Source: Marmoricola endophyticus (GTDB lineage: Bacteria > Actinomycetota > Actinomycetes > Propionibacteriales > Nocardioidaceae). From it: a stretch of 64,000 bases of DNA. A program made the position numbers and the translations under genes. The notes beneath the pieces were generated by a model. That model made no database searches. It had not been told where the DNA came from and worked only from the letters and a program-made list of their open reading frames with translations. Numbering within the stretch: the stretch's first letter is position 1; every line of letters starts with the position of its first letter. The stretch lies in the NCBI RefSeq assembly GCF_014644415.1, contig NZ_BMKQ01000001.1, positions 1,106,861 to 1,170,860 on the forward strand. Reading direction: 5' to 3'. This document shows positions 55,071 to 63,306 of this stretch, in pieces.

Positions 55071-56147
55071 TCAGAGTCGGGCGGCGATCGCGTCGCCCAC
55101 CTCGGGGGTACGTCGTCTCGCCGCCCCCGCCTGCTCGGCGAGGTCCTCGAGCACCGCCTGCTCCACGGCGGCCGCCTGGGCGGCGAGCCCGACGTGCTCG
55201 AGGAGGAGTGCAGCGGACAGGATCGCCGCCGTCGGGTCGGCGACCTGCTGACCGGCGATGTCGGGGGCCGATCCGTGGACCGGCTCGAACATCGACGGGG
55301 TGGTGCGGTCGGCGTTGATGTTGCCGCTGGCGGCCAGACCGATGCCGCCGGTCACGGCGCCGGCGAGGTCGGTGACGATGTCGCCGAAGAGGTTGTCGGT
55401 GACGATCACGTCGAAGCGCTGCGGGTCGGTGACCAGGTGGATCATCGTCGCGTCGACGTGCATGTAGTCGACCTCCACCTCGGGGAACTCGGCGGCCACC
55501 TCCTGGGTGAGCCGCCACCACACCGCCCCGGCGTGGGTGAGGACGTTGGTCTTGTGGACCAGCGTCAGCCGCTTGCGCCGTCCCGCGGCGCGGGCGAAGG
55601 CGTGGCGGACCACGCGCTCCACCCCGTACGCCGTGTTCACCGAGACCTCGGTGGCCACCTCGGCCGGCGTGCCGACCCGCAGGGCCCCACCGTTGCCGGT
55701 GTACGGCCCCTCGGTGCCCTCGCGGACGACGACGAAGTCGACGTCACCCCTGGCCAGCACCGCGTCCGAGAGCGGCGAGGTCACGCCGGGGAGGATCCGG
55801 GACGGCCGGAGGTTGACGTAGTGGTCGAGCTCGAACCGCAGCCGCAGCAGCAGCCCGCGCTCGAGCAGGCCGGGCGGGAGGTTGGGGTCACCGGGCTTCC
55901 CACCCACCGCGCCGAGGAGGATCGCGTCGTGTCCACGGATCTCCTCGAGCACGGGGTCCGGCAGCACCTCGCCGGTCGCGAGGTAGTGCTCGGCGCCGAG
56001 GTCGTAGCGGGTCGTGGCCAGAGCGACCTCGGCGGGCACCACCGCCTGCAGCACCTTGAGCGCCTCGGCCGTGACCTCCGGCCCGATCCCGTCGCCGGGG
56101 AGGACGGCGAGACGAAGGGCGGCCGGGTCTGCTGCGGTGGTGGACAT
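55071..56147 (-). CDS. leuB: 3-isopropylmalate dehydrogenase
   Basis: A 358-residue NAD-dependent beta-decarboxylating dehydrogenase of leucine synthesis. It begins with [20 protein letters not shown] in parts, then [19 protein letters not shown], the substrate-binding [24 protein letters not shown] and [17 protein letters not shown] 56147 is chosen because TAGGTT (56155-56160) lies seven bases upstream. A 44-residue gene and a BCAA leader lie 28 bases and more upstream on the same strand. Confidence 0.97.
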   Translation of the reverse strand: MSTTAADPAALRLAVLPGDGIGPEVTAEALKVLQAVVPAEVALATTRYDLGAEHYLATGEVLPDPVLEEIRGHDAILLGAVGGKPGDPNLPPGLLERGLLLRLRFELDHYVNLRPSRILPGVTSPLSDAVLARGDVDFVVVREGTEGPYTGNGGALRVGTPAEVATEVSVNTAYGVERVVRHAFARAAGRRKRLTLVHKTNVLTHAGAVWWRLTQEVAAEFPEVEVDYMHVDATMIHLVTDPQRFDVIVTDNLFGDIVTDLAGAVTGGIGLAASGNINADRTTPSMFEPVHGSAPDIAGQQVADPTAAILSAALLLEHVGLAAQAAAVEQAVLEDLAEQAGAARRRTPEVGDAIAARL

Positions 56148-56154
56148 GCGAGCG

Positions 56155-56160
56155 AACCTA
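56155..56160 (-). promoter_or_regulatory. Leaderless -10 of leuB
   Basis: TAGGTT on the minus strand, seven bases before the leuB ATG. With the leader upstream this gives leuB two possible promoters. Confidence 0.5.
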
Positions 56161-56175
56161 GTTCGCGGGTGCGCC

Positions 56176-56310
56176 CTAGTTGTCGTCGGGTCGCTCACCG
56201 CTCCAGGCGCCGCCGCCGTCGCGCAGGTCGAGCGCGCGCTGGACGGCATGGCTGGTCGGGCTGTCGGGGTCGTACTTGCTGGGGCCCCACTCGGGGTACA
56301 TGTCGTACAT
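56176..56310 (-). CDS. 44-residue small protein downstream of a BCAA leader
   Basis: ATG 56308-56310 with GAGGAG nine bases upstream opens [18 protein letters not shown] and ends RPDDN-TAG (44 residues). It is rich in Tyr, Asp, Pro and Trp, very soluble and without a membrane span. Translation signals are clearly better than chance. It follows the BCAA leader peptide and hairpin and precedes leuB by 28 bases. Such a small protein under amino-acid attenuation may bind an enzyme of the pathway, but nothing in the sequence proves it. Confidence 0.65.
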   Translation of the reverse strand: MYDMYPEWGPSKYDPDSPTSHAVQRALDLRDGGGAWSGERPDDN

Positions 56311-56473
56311 CTGATTCTCCTCAGAAGATCTCACGGGGAAGGAACAACAGGGGTTCCGAGGAGCCGGTGACGAACCGGTCGTGGGTGGGCCGGCTCGCAG
56401 ACGCCGGAGGTTCCTGGTCGAGGTGACCGGAGCGGCTCGCTGCGGAGGCGGCAGACCAGGGGATGCAGAGACT

Positions 56474-56512
56474 CCGCGGCGAGGGGGCCTGCCTTAAGAG
56501 GCCTCGCCGCGG
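56474..56512 (-). promoter_or_regulatory. Attenuator-like hairpin after the BCAA leader peptide
   Basis: CCGCGGCGAGG (56474-56484) and its complement CCTCGCCGCGG (56502-56512) form an 11-bp perfect stem; an inner GCCT/AGGC pair adds to it. On the minus strand the first arm is made of the last codons of the leader (Arg-Gly-Glu-Ala), so ribosome position decides whether the hairpin forms. No T-run follows directly, so it may act as pause or anti-antiterminator. Confidence 0.6.
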
Positions 56513-56541
56513 CGCGCGATAAGTACGAGCACGTTCCGCAT
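56494..56541 (-). CDS. Branched-chain amino acid leader peptide
   Basis: ATG 56541 encodes MRNVLVLIARRGEAS then TAA (15 residues). Codons 4-8 are Val-Leu-Val-Leu-Ile, just what an attenuator sensing all three branched-chain amino acids needs. A strong hairpin overlaps its 3' end. It lies about 350 bases upstream of leuB on the same strand, ahead of a 44-residue gene. Actinobacterial leader peptides of this type are known at ilv and leu genes. The Shine-Dalgarno is weak (GAGCC). Confidence 0.7.
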   Translation of the reverse strand: MRNVLVLIARRGEAS

Positions 56542-56643
56542 GACAGGCTCGAACGTACGCCCGCCCACCCCGCGCCGGTACCGGTTTCGGTGACACGTCT
56601 CTCATCGTGAGACCGCGGTCCAGCATCCGGCAGACTCGGCGAG

Positions 56644-57210
56644 GTGAGTGCCCCGCCCGACCTCCCGCCGATCGTCTCCCGCGCGTTCGACGTCTCCCGC
56701 CGGGCGGGCTACGTCTCCTTCTGCCGCAACGAGACCGGTCGGCTGCTCGCCGTGCTCGCGGCCACGCGCGGCGGCACGATGGCGGAGTTCGGCACCGGCT
56801 GCGGCGTGGGCACCGCCTGGCTGCGGTCGGGACTCACCGGCCCCGCGCACATCCTGACCGCGGAGCGCGACCAGGCGCTGGCCGGCGCCGCGGCGGAGAT
56901 CTTCGAGGGCGACGACCAGGTCGAGGTGGTCGCGGCGGACTGGTCGACGCTGCGCGACCGTGCCCCGTTCTCCCTGCTGTTCCTGGACGCCAACGCCACC
57001 GACCACGCCAGCGTGGACGCCGTCGCCGACCTCGTCGAGCCCGGCGGGGTCGTCGTCCTCGACGACATCTCCCCGTGCGAGTCCTGGCCGCCGGTGACGT
57101 ACGGGCGCGTCGACGGCCTGCGCGAGGGGTGGCTGCTCGACGAGCGGTTCGCCGCCGCCGAGGTGCTCGTCGCCTCCGACTCCGCGGCACTGCTGGCGAC
57201 GCGGCGCTGA
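56644..57210 (+). CDS. Class I SAM-dependent methyltransferase (O-methyltransferase-like)
   Basis: A 188-residue Rossmann methyltransferase. The SAM loop is EFGTGCGVGTAWL (about residues 49-61), acidic residue after strand 2 in ILTAERD, and LLFLDANATDH near the active site, followed by VVLDDISPCESW, resembling catechol-type O-methyltransferases. GTG start; CAGACT (56631-56636) seven bases upstream suggests a leaderless transcript. Divergent from the leuB leader. The substrate is unknown. Confidence 0.85.
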   Translation: MSAPPDLPPIVSRAFDVSRRAGYVSFCRNETGRLLAVLAATRGGTMAEFGTGCGVGTAWLRSGLTGPAHILTAERDQALAGAAAEIFEGDDQVEVVAADWSTLRDRAPFSLLFLDANATDHASVDAVADLVEPGGVVVLDDISPCESWPPVTYGRVDGLREGWLLDERFAAAEVLVASDSAALLATRR

Positions 57211-57240
57211 CCGTCGCTGGTCACCTCCCTGGGCACCTCA

Positions 57241-57341
57241 CCGGGTCTCGACGTCCTCCTCGCCTAGCGGCTCGTCAGGCTCGACCACCGTGGTCACCGC
57301 AGGCACCGCAACCACCGGAGGTTGAGCTTGTCGAGACCCGG
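57241..57341. repeat. REP-like element with 12-bp inverted ends and a 45-base dispersed repeat
   Basis: CCGGGTCTCGAC (57241-57252) and GTCGAGACCCGG (57330-57341) are exact inverted repeats flanking the space between two convergent genes. Inside, 57245-57289 matches 39095-39139 closely (GTCTCGACGTCCTCC... to ...CAGGCTCGACCACC). The same core builds the 50-kb tandem array. It may also end transcription. Confidence 0.8.
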
Positions 57342-57343
57342 GG

Positions 57344-58120
57344 TCAGCGGGTGAGGAACGTACGCGCGGCGGCGACCAGCGCGCGGGCGTAGCGGTCCCG
57401 GCCGCCGGCGGAGCTCATCGCAGCGGCGTCACCGGAGTTGCGCATGTTGCCCAGCTCGACCATCACCGCGGGCGGCTGCGCCCAGTTCAGGGTGCCGAGG
57501 TCGGAGCGGAAGGACAGCGCGGACCCGGAGCCGACGTACGAGGAGCGGGCGAAGCCGGCGCGCTGCAGTGCGGCACGCGTGTCCTCGGCGTACGTCGTCG
57601 AGCGCGCCCGCAGCCGTGCGGGCTCACCCGCGCGGTCCGAGACGATGACGTGGAAGCCGTGGGCGCCCGGCGAGGACCCGTCGCCGTGCAGGCTGAGCAG
57701 CAGGTCGGCCCCGTTCGCGGCCTTGCCGCGCGCATCCACGCACGGCCCCCAGGCCGCGGCGGAGTTCGTCGACCGGGTCAGCACCACCCGCGCGCCGAGC
57801 GCCCGCAGCCGGTCGCGGACCCGGGTGCCCACCTCCCACGTGAAGGTCGCCTCGGGATAGCCGGCGTTCGTCGCCGTCCCCGTGGAGTTGCAGGGCTTGC
57901 GCAGCCCACGGGCGTCGACCAGCCGACCGATCTGCGCCGGGTGCCGCCCGTTGCCGAGCTGGTGCCCGGGGTCGATCACGACCGTCCGGCCGGCAAGCGG
58001 ACGGGCAGCGGCAGCCGCAGCCGCGGCGGCACGCTCGCGCTCGCGTGCGGGCTGCTGGCCGAACGCACCCGCCAGCTGCGCGGCCACCAGCGCGGTGGCC
58101 AGGCCCTTCGCGATCAGCAC
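57344..58120 (-). CDS. N-acetylmuramoyl-L-alanine amidase (Amidase_3)
   Basis: A 258-residue cell-wall hydrolase cleaving the lactyl-peptide bond. Signal sequence (IAKGLATALVAAQLAGAFG) and an Ala-rich linker precede the catalytic domain: zinc ligands in VVIDPGHQ (His) and LLSLHGDG (His), glutamates in GYPEATFTW and VMVELGN. GTG 58120 has GGAGGG nine bases upstream; TTG 58129 is too close to it. Likely acts outside the cell in division or remodelling. Confidence 0.9.
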   Translation of the reverse strand: MLIAKGLATALVAAQLAGAFGQQPARERERAAAAAAAAARPLAGRTVVIDPGHQLGNGRHPAQIGRLVDARGLRKPCNSTGTATNAGYPEATFTWEVGTRVRDRLRALGARVVLTRSTNSAAAWGPCVDARGKAANGADLLLSLHGDGSSPGAHGFHVIVSDRAGEPARLRARSTTYAEDTRAALQRAGFARSSYVGSGSALSFRSDLGTLNWAQPPAVMVELGNMRNSGDAAAMSSAGGRDRYARALVAAARTFLTR

Positions 58121-58204
58121 CGGGCTCAACCCTCCCGGAGGGCCGCCACGTCGGCACGGCGATCCGGCTCGTGGTCGTCGCTCATGGCCGGGACCCTACG
58201 CGGC

Positions 58205-58210
58205 TAGCCT
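58205..58210 (+). promoter_or_regulatory. Leaderless -10 of the MFS gene at 58218
   Basis: TAGCCT seven bases before GTG 58218, with no Shine-Dalgarno. Confidence 0.5.
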
Positions 58211-58217
58211 GCGTCCG

Positions 58218-59585
58218 GTGACGTCGTCAACCAGTTCTCCGACCCGCACCCCCTCGGTCGCCGCCCGCCTGGACCGGCTCCCGGTCACCCGTACCCACGT
58301 GCTGGCCACGATGGTGATCGGGCTGGGGCTGTTCTTCGACGCGTACGAGAACTTCCTCGCCGGGACGATCGGCAAGGTCCTCCAGATCGACCTCGACCTG
58401 TCGCAGACCGAGCTGAGCGCGCTCCTCGGGTCGGCGTTCGTCGGCCAGTTCCTCGGCGCCGTCGTGATGGGCCGTTTCGCCGACCGCTTCGGGCGCCGCC
58501 GCGCGTTCATGATCAACCTGGCCGTCTACTCGGTGTTCTCGCTGATCGGCGCGTTCAGCCCGAACGCGATCTTCCTCGTCGTGACCCGGTTCGTCGCCGG
58601 CGTCGGCATCGGCGCGGAGTACGCGCTGGCCGACACGTACCTCTCGGACCTGATGCCCTCCGACGAGCGCGGCCGCTTCATCTCCTGGGCGTACACCGTC
58701 TCCTTCCTCGGCGTGCCCGTCGTCGGGCTGATGGCGCGCTTCCTGGTGCCGCTGGAGCCGTGGGGCGTCGACGGCTGGCGCTACCTCTTCGTCTTCGGTG
58801 CGCTCGGCTCGTTCCTCGTGTGGCTGGTGCGCCGCAACCTGCCGGAGTCCCCGCGCTGGCTCGAGCTCGAGGGCCGCCACGAGGAGGCCGAGGAGCTGGT
58901 CTCGGCGATGGAGCAGGAGGCGGTCGCCGCGGGGCACACGCTCCGTGAGCCGGACCTCTCGCTGCAGCCCGGCCGCCGCGAGCCGCTGCGCGTCTCGACG
59001 CTCTTCAGGGCGCCGTACACCCGCCGCACGATCATGCTCTGGCTGCTCAGCGCGCTGGAGGTCTTCGGCTACTACGGCTTCGGCACCCTGGCGCCGCTGG
59101 TGCTGGTCGCCAAGGGGTACGACGTCGTCAACTCGCTCGGCTACATCGCCGCGACGTACGCCGGCTACCCGCTCGGTGCCCTGCTCGCGGTGCCGATCGT
59201 GGAGCGCATCGAGCGCAAGTACCTGGTCATGGTCACCGCGGCCCTGATGGCGGTGTTCGGGCTCGCCTTCGGCCTGGCCGGCACCGGGCTGCTGGTGATC
59301 GTCTTCGGGCTCGCCTACACGGTGTCGAGCAACGTGTTCTCGAACGCGTACCACGTCTACCTCGCCGAGTCGTACCCGACGAAGGTCCGTGCGACCGCGG
59401 CCGGCGCGGCGTACTCGCTGTCCAAGCTGGTCACCGGCGGCCTGCCGTTCCTGCTGCTGCCGGTCCTCGACGCGAGCGGAGCGACGCCGGTCTTCAGCGT
59501 CGTCGCCGTGGCGATGGCGCTGCTGGTGCTCAACGTCGGCGTGCTCGGGCAGCGGACGATGGGGCGGTCCGCGGACGCGACGTAG
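58218..59585 (+). CDS. MFS transporter (sugar/aromatic-acid type)
   Basis: A 455-residue twelve-span transporter. It has GRFADRFGRRRAFM in the TM2-3 loop (about 87-100), GVGIGAEYALADTYLSDLMP near TM4-5 and RRNLPESPRWLELEGR in the central loop (about 198-213), the PESPRW motif of sugar-porter and aromatic-acid MFS proteins. The second-half signature SNAYHVYLAESYPTKVRATA is also typical. The substrate is not known; neighbours give no clue. Confidence 0.9.
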   Translation: MTSSTSSPTRTPSVAARLDRLPVTRTHVLATMVIGLGLFFDAYENFLAGTIGKVLQIDLDLSQTELSALLGSAFVGQFLGAVVMGRFADRFGRRRAFMINLAVYSVFSLIGAFSPNAIFLVVTRFVAGVGIGAEYALADTYLSDLMPSDERGRFISWAYTVSFLGVPVVGLMARFLVPLEPWGVDGWRYLFVFGALGSFLVWLVRRNLPESPRWLELEGRHEEAEELVSAMEQEAVAAGHTLREPDLSLQPGRREPLRVSTLFRAPYTRRTIMLWLLSALEVFGYYGFGTLAPLVLVAKGYDVVNSLGYIAATYAGYPLGALLAVPIVERIERKYLVMVTAALMAVFGLAFGLAGTGLLVIVFGLAYTVSSNVFSNAYHVYLAESYPTKVRATAAGAAYSLSKLVTGGLPFLLLPVLDASGATPVFSVVAVAMALLVLNVGVLGQRTMGRSADAT

Positions 59586-59595
59586 CGCGCGTCTC

Positions 59596-59601
59596 TAGAG
59601 T
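59596..59601 (+). promoter_or_regulatory. Leaderless -10 of the lipase gene at 59608
   Basis: TAGAGT six bases before ATG 59608, with no Shine-Dalgarno. Confidence 0.5.
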
Positions 59602-59607
59602 CGGCCC

Positions 59608-60417
59608 ATGAGCACCCTCGAGTGGGACGTGGCCGGGACGCACGGGCGGGTCGCCGTGCGCGAGTGGAACGGCTCGGCACCCACCTGGCTGTGCCTGGTC
59701 GCGCACGGGTACGGCGAGCACATGGGCCGCTACGAGCGGCTCGCCGCAGAGCTGGTCGCCGACGGTGCTGTGGTCGTCGGGCCGGACCACACGGGGCACG
59801 GCGAGAGCGACGGCGAGCGCGTGCTGGTCGAGTCGTACGACGACGTCGTCGCCGACCTGCACGCCGTCGCCAGGCGCACGCTCGCCGACCACCCGGGGCT
59901 TCCGGTGGTGCTGCTCGGGCACTCGATGGGCGGGATGATCGCCGCGCGCTACGTGCAGCTGCACGCCCGCGTGGTCGACGTGCTCGTGCTCTCCAGCCCG
60001 GTGCTGGGTCGCTGGGCGCCGGTGACCGACCTGCTCGGCCTCCCCGAGATCCCGGACGGCCCGCTGGACACCTCGACGCTCTCGCGCGACCCCGAGGTCG
60101 GGGCGGCGTACGAGGCGGACCCGCTGGTCTGGCACGGCCCCTTCAAGCGCCCGACCATCGCCGCGATGGCGAGGACGATGAAGGACATCACCGACGGCCC
60201 CGACCTCGGCTCCCTGCCGACCCTGTGGATCCACGGCGACGCCGACACGCTGGTGCCGATCGACGGCACCCGGGTGGGGATCCCCGAGCTCGGCGCGAGC
60301 GCCCTGACCGAGCGCACCTACCCCGGCGGCCGGCACGAGCTGTTCAACGAGACGAACCGCGACGAGGTGGTCGCGGACGTACGGGCCTTCGTGCGGGAGA
60401 ACCTGCCGGCAGGCTGA
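59608..60417 (+). CDS. Alpha/beta hydrolase (monoacylglycerol lipase-like)
   Basis: A 269-residue serine hydrolase. The oxyanion HGYGEHMGRY (about residues 33-42), nucleophile elbow GHSMGG (about 111-116), Asp in LWIHGDADTLVP and His in GGRHELFNE make a complete triad, all in the style of monoglyceride lipases. ATG start is leaderless. It converges on the YczE-like gene and overlaps its 3' end by 74 bases. Confidence 0.92.
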   Translation: MSTLEWDVAGTHGRVAVREWNGSAPTWLCLVAHGYGEHMGRYERLAAELVADGAVVVGPDHTGHGESDGERVLVESYDDVVADLHAVARRTLADHPGLPVVLLGHSMGGMIAARYVQLHARVVDVLVLSSPVLGRWAPVTDLLGLPEIPDGPLDTSTLSRDPEVGAAYEADPLVWHGPFKRPTIAAMARTMKDITDGPDLGSLPTLWIHGDADTLVPIDGTRVGIPELGASALTERTYPGGRHELFNETNRDEVVADVRAFVRENLPAG

Positions 60418-61045
60418 CCAGGAACCGCGGCAGCAGCAGCTGCACCAGTGGTCCGATCACGAGCGCGTAGGCGACGGTGGCCACGCCGAAGGTGCCGCCG
60501 AGCAGCCAGCCGGCGACCACGACGGTGACCTCGATCGAGGTCCGCACGAGCCGCAGCGAGAGACCCGTGCGGCGGTGGAGGCCGGTCATCAGGCCGTCGC
60601 GCGGGCCCGGGCCGAGCTGCGCACCGACGTAGCAGGCCGTCGCCGCGGCGTTGAGCACGATGCCGCCCGCCGCGAGCGCGGCACGGCCCCACCACGTGCC
60701 CGGGTCGGACAGGACGGCGAGCCCGAGGTCGGCGAAGAGCCCGACCAGCACGGCGTTGAGCACGGTGCCCAGGCCGGGCAGCTCCCGGATCGGGACCCAC
60801 AGCGCGAGCACGAGCACGCTGACCGCGATCACGATCGCGCCGAAGTCCCACGGCAGGTGCCGGGCGATCCCCTGGTGCAGCACGTCCCACGGCATCGCCC
60901 CGACGTGGGCGCGCAGCATCATGGCCGCACTGACCCCGTACGCCGCCAGCCCGACCAGCAGCTGCGGGAGGCGGCGTCCCAAGCGGCCGGCGCGCACCTG
61001 CGCCACGGGCCCGAGGCGGTCCAGCGTCGTCGTCACGGTGTCCAT
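60344..61045 (-). CDS. YczE-like membrane protein
   Basis: A 233-residue membrane protein with about five spans. The pattern LLVGLAAYGVSAAMMLRAHVG, PWDVLHQGI and GAQLGPGPRDGLMTGLHRRTG is that of the YczE/YitT-like family. In many genomes yczE is divergent from a MocR-type regulator (YczR) that controls it, as here (52 bases between). ATG 61045. The Arg/Pro-rich tail beyond about residue 215 overlaps the lipase gene and may be dispensable. Confidence 0.88.
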   Translation of the reverse strand: MDTVTTTLDRLGPVAQVRAGRLGRRLPQLLVGLAAYGVSAAMMLRAHVGAMPWDVLHQGIARHLPWDFGAIVIAVSVLVLALWVPIRELPGLGTVLNAVLVGLFADLGLAVLSDPGTWWGRAALAAGGIVLNAAATACYVGAQLGPGPRDGLMTGLHRRTGLSLRLVRTSIEVTVVVAGWLLGGTFGVATVAYALVIGPLVQLLLPRFLVSLPAGSPARRPVRPRPPRRGSSR

Positions 61046-61097
61046 CTCACGCGGAAGTGGCCTGCACGGGAATAGCCAATCGGTGTTCACTGGTCCG
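61046..61097. promoter_or_regulatory. Intergenic region between yczE-like and MocR genes
   Basis: 52 bases holding inverted TGGC (61057-61060)...GCCA (61073-61076) and a near-palindrome TCACTGG-T-CCGGTGA that runs into the regulator start. Plausible operator for the MocR-type protein. Exact site not determined. Confidence 0.35.
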
Positions 61098-62528
61098 GTG
61101 ACCCGCACCGTCTCCGCCCGCCGCGTGGCCGACCTCGTCGGCGACTTCGACCGCGAGCCCGCCTACCGCGGGCTGGCCGAGGGACTGCGGGTGCTGATCA
61201 CCGACGGGCGGGTCGCCACCGGGACGCGGCTGCCCAGCGAGCGCGACCTGACCGCGGCGCTGGACGTCAGCCGGACGACGGTGACCCGGGCGTACGCCGA
61301 GCTCCGCGAGCACGGCTACCTCGTCTCCCGCCAGGGCTCCGGCAGCCTCGCCGCACTGCCCGGGCCGAGCACCCGCTCGGACCACCTGCTCCACCCCAGC
61401 TCCGTGACCCCGGACGAGATCGACCTGACGATCGCCGCCGGGCCGCCGGGGCCGGGCGTCGCCGCGGCGTACGACGCGGCCGTCGCGGCGCTGCCGGCGT
61501 ACCTCTCGGGGAGCGGCTACCACCCCTCCGGCCTGCCGGTGCTGCGCGAGGCGGTCGCGCAGTCGTACGCCGACCGCGGCCTACCGACGTCGCCGGACCA
61601 GGTCCTCGTCGTCCCCGGGGCCCTGGCCGGGGTCGCCGTCGCCGCGCGGGCGCTGCTCGGTACCGGCGACCGGGTGCTGCTGCAGAGCCCGACGTACCCC
61701 AACGCGATCGCGGCGCTGCGCGGCTCCCGCCTCGCCGGGGTCGACACCTCCCTCGACGGTGCGGACCAGCACGCCGCAGACCTGGTCGCCGCGGTGCGGC
61801 AGGTGGCGCCGCGGGTCGGCTACCTCGTCCCGGACTTCCACAACCCGACCGGCCTCCTGCTCGACGAGGACGGTCGGGCCCGCGTGGCCGCCGCGCTCGG
61901 TGTGACCGGCACGACCGCCGTGGTGGACGAGTCGCTCGCCGCGCTGCGCCTCGACGGTGACGCGATGCCGGTGCCGTTGGCGGCGCACGCGACGTCGGCG
62001 TGGTCGATCGGCAGCCTGTCGAAGACGCACTGGGGCGGCCTGCGTGTGGGGTGGCTGCGCGTGCCTCGTGCCGACGTCGACCGGGCCTTCCGCGCCCGAC
62101 TCGCCCTCGACCTCGGCTGCCCCGTCGTGGAGCAGCTGGCCGCCGCCCACCTGATTGGCACGCCCGGCCTGCTGGAGCACCGCCGCGAGCAGCTCGCGGC
62201 GTCCCAGGCCGCGGCGTACGACACCCTGCGCAGGCACCTGCCCGACTGGCGCGTCCCGCGACCGCTCGGCGGGCTCAGCCTGTGGTGCGAGCTGCCCGAG
62301 CCGCTGTCGACGACCCTGGTCGCCCGGGCCGCCGACCACGGCGTGCTGCTCGCGCCGGGCCCGGCCTTCGCACCCGAGGGCGGGCTGGCGCGCTTCGTCC
62401 GCGTCCCGTACGGGCTGCCGCCACACCTGCTGACCGAGGCCGGCGCACGCCTCGGGGCGGCGTGGCAGGACACGCTGGCCGCCCCGGGGCGGATCGGTCG
62501 ACCGACGGACCCGACGCTGGTCGCCTGA
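61098..62528 (+). CDS. MocR/GntR-type PLP-dependent regulator (YczR-like)
   Basis: A 476-residue fusion of a GntR winged helix (RGLAEGLRVLITDGRVATGTRLPSERDLTA in pieces, about residues 25-55) and an aspartate-aminotransferase-like domain. The PLP lysine is in SIGSLSKTHWGG (about residue 311); VPDFHNPTGLLLDE and DES (about 275-277) hold the cofactor. It is divergent from a YczE-like gene, the pattern reported for YczR. GTG start. Ligand unknown, possibly a PLP adduct. Confidence 0.92.
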   Translation: MTRTVSARRVADLVGDFDREPAYRGLAEGLRVLITDGRVATGTRLPSERDLTAALDVSRTTVTRAYAELREHGYLVSRQGSGSLAALPGPSTRSDHLLHPSSVTPDEIDLTIAAGPPGPGVAAAYDAAVAALPAYLSGSGYHPSGLPVLREAVAQSYADRGLPTSPDQVLVVPGALAGVAVAARALLGTGDRVLLQSPTYPNAIAALRGSRLAGVDTSLDGADQHAADLVAAVRQVAPRVGYLVPDFHNPTGLLLDEDGRARVAAALGVTGTTAVVDESLAALRLDGDAMPVPLAAHATSAWSIGSLSKTHWGGLRVGWLRVPRADVDRAFRARLALDLGCPVVEQLAAAHLIGTPGLLEHRREQLAASQAAAYDTLRRHLPDWRVPRPLGGLSLWCELPEPLSTTLVARAADHGVLLAPGPAFAPEGGLARFVRVPYGLPPHLLTEAGARLGAAWQDTLAAPGRIGRPTDPTLVA

Positions 62529-63306
62529 TCAGAGGAGCGCGAGCAGCGGCTCGTACGGCGCCGGGTCGGGGTCGCTCAGCCACCGGAAGGCGAGGGCCCT
62601 CAGCATCGCCTGACGTCGATCGCCGGCGCCCCACTCCACGACCGCCCGCTCGGGCACGTCGAAGCGGACCACCGCGTCCAGCACGCACACCGCCTCGGCC
62701 CACCGCACCGGCCGCCAGGCCGGCGAGACGTCGATGACGACGGCCGACCCGCGCGCGTCGAGCAGGACGTTGCCGGCCAGGTCCGCGTGGACCAGCTGGT
62801 CGGGACCGAGCGGAGTGTCGTCGAGCCGGTCGGCGATCGAGGCGAGGCCGGCGGCGCGCAGGTCCTCGTACGGAACCGAAGGCGAGCCGCTCGGCGAGCG
62901 CCCAGCGGTCGGTACGCGCGTCGAGGACGTCCGGCCTGACGGGGACGACCGAGGCCAGCCGCGCGTGCAGCAGCCGTCCGGCCGCGAGGACGACCCGGAG
63001 GTCGCGGCACGGCGACGTGCCCGGCTCGAACCGGGACGCACCCCAGCCCTCGACCACCCAGGAGCCGTCCCTGGCCGGGACCGGCATCGCGACCCGCAGC
63101 CCGCCGCCCTCCTCGTCCAGGCGCACCGCGAGCCTGGCCAGGACGGGGTTCAGCCACTCCGACACCACGGGGTCGCGACCCGGCGCCAGCGCGAGGTCGC
63201 CCGCGCTGAACGCCCCGCCCCCGATCGCCGCCGGGTCGTCGGGGACGGCGAAGAGGTCCAGCACGCGCGCCGGCGGGCCGCTCAGGTGCTCAGAGGGTCT
63301 CGCCAC
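62529..63306 (-). pseudogene. Phosphotransferase-fold protein (TIGR02569-like), frameshifted
   Basis: Two frames give one protein of about 258 residues. The 5' part (GTG 63306) runs to RWALAERLAFGS, then the frame changes at GGTTCC (plus 62872-62877) and continues VPYEDLRAAGLASIADRL, LVHADLAGNVLL (the phosphotransferase catalytic HxDxxxxN) and VIDVSPAWRPVRW. Dropping one T restores one frame. The order matches an actinobacterial APH-like family known as TIGR02569. The start overlaps the tenA 3' end by 17 bases. A real mutation or a sequencing error. Confidence 0.75.

Noticed and set aside
56494-56640. T-box upstream of leuB
   Set aside because: ACCGCGG occurs at about 56613-56619 but no AGGGTGGNACCGCG antiterminator or specifier loop follows, and a leader peptide explains the region better.
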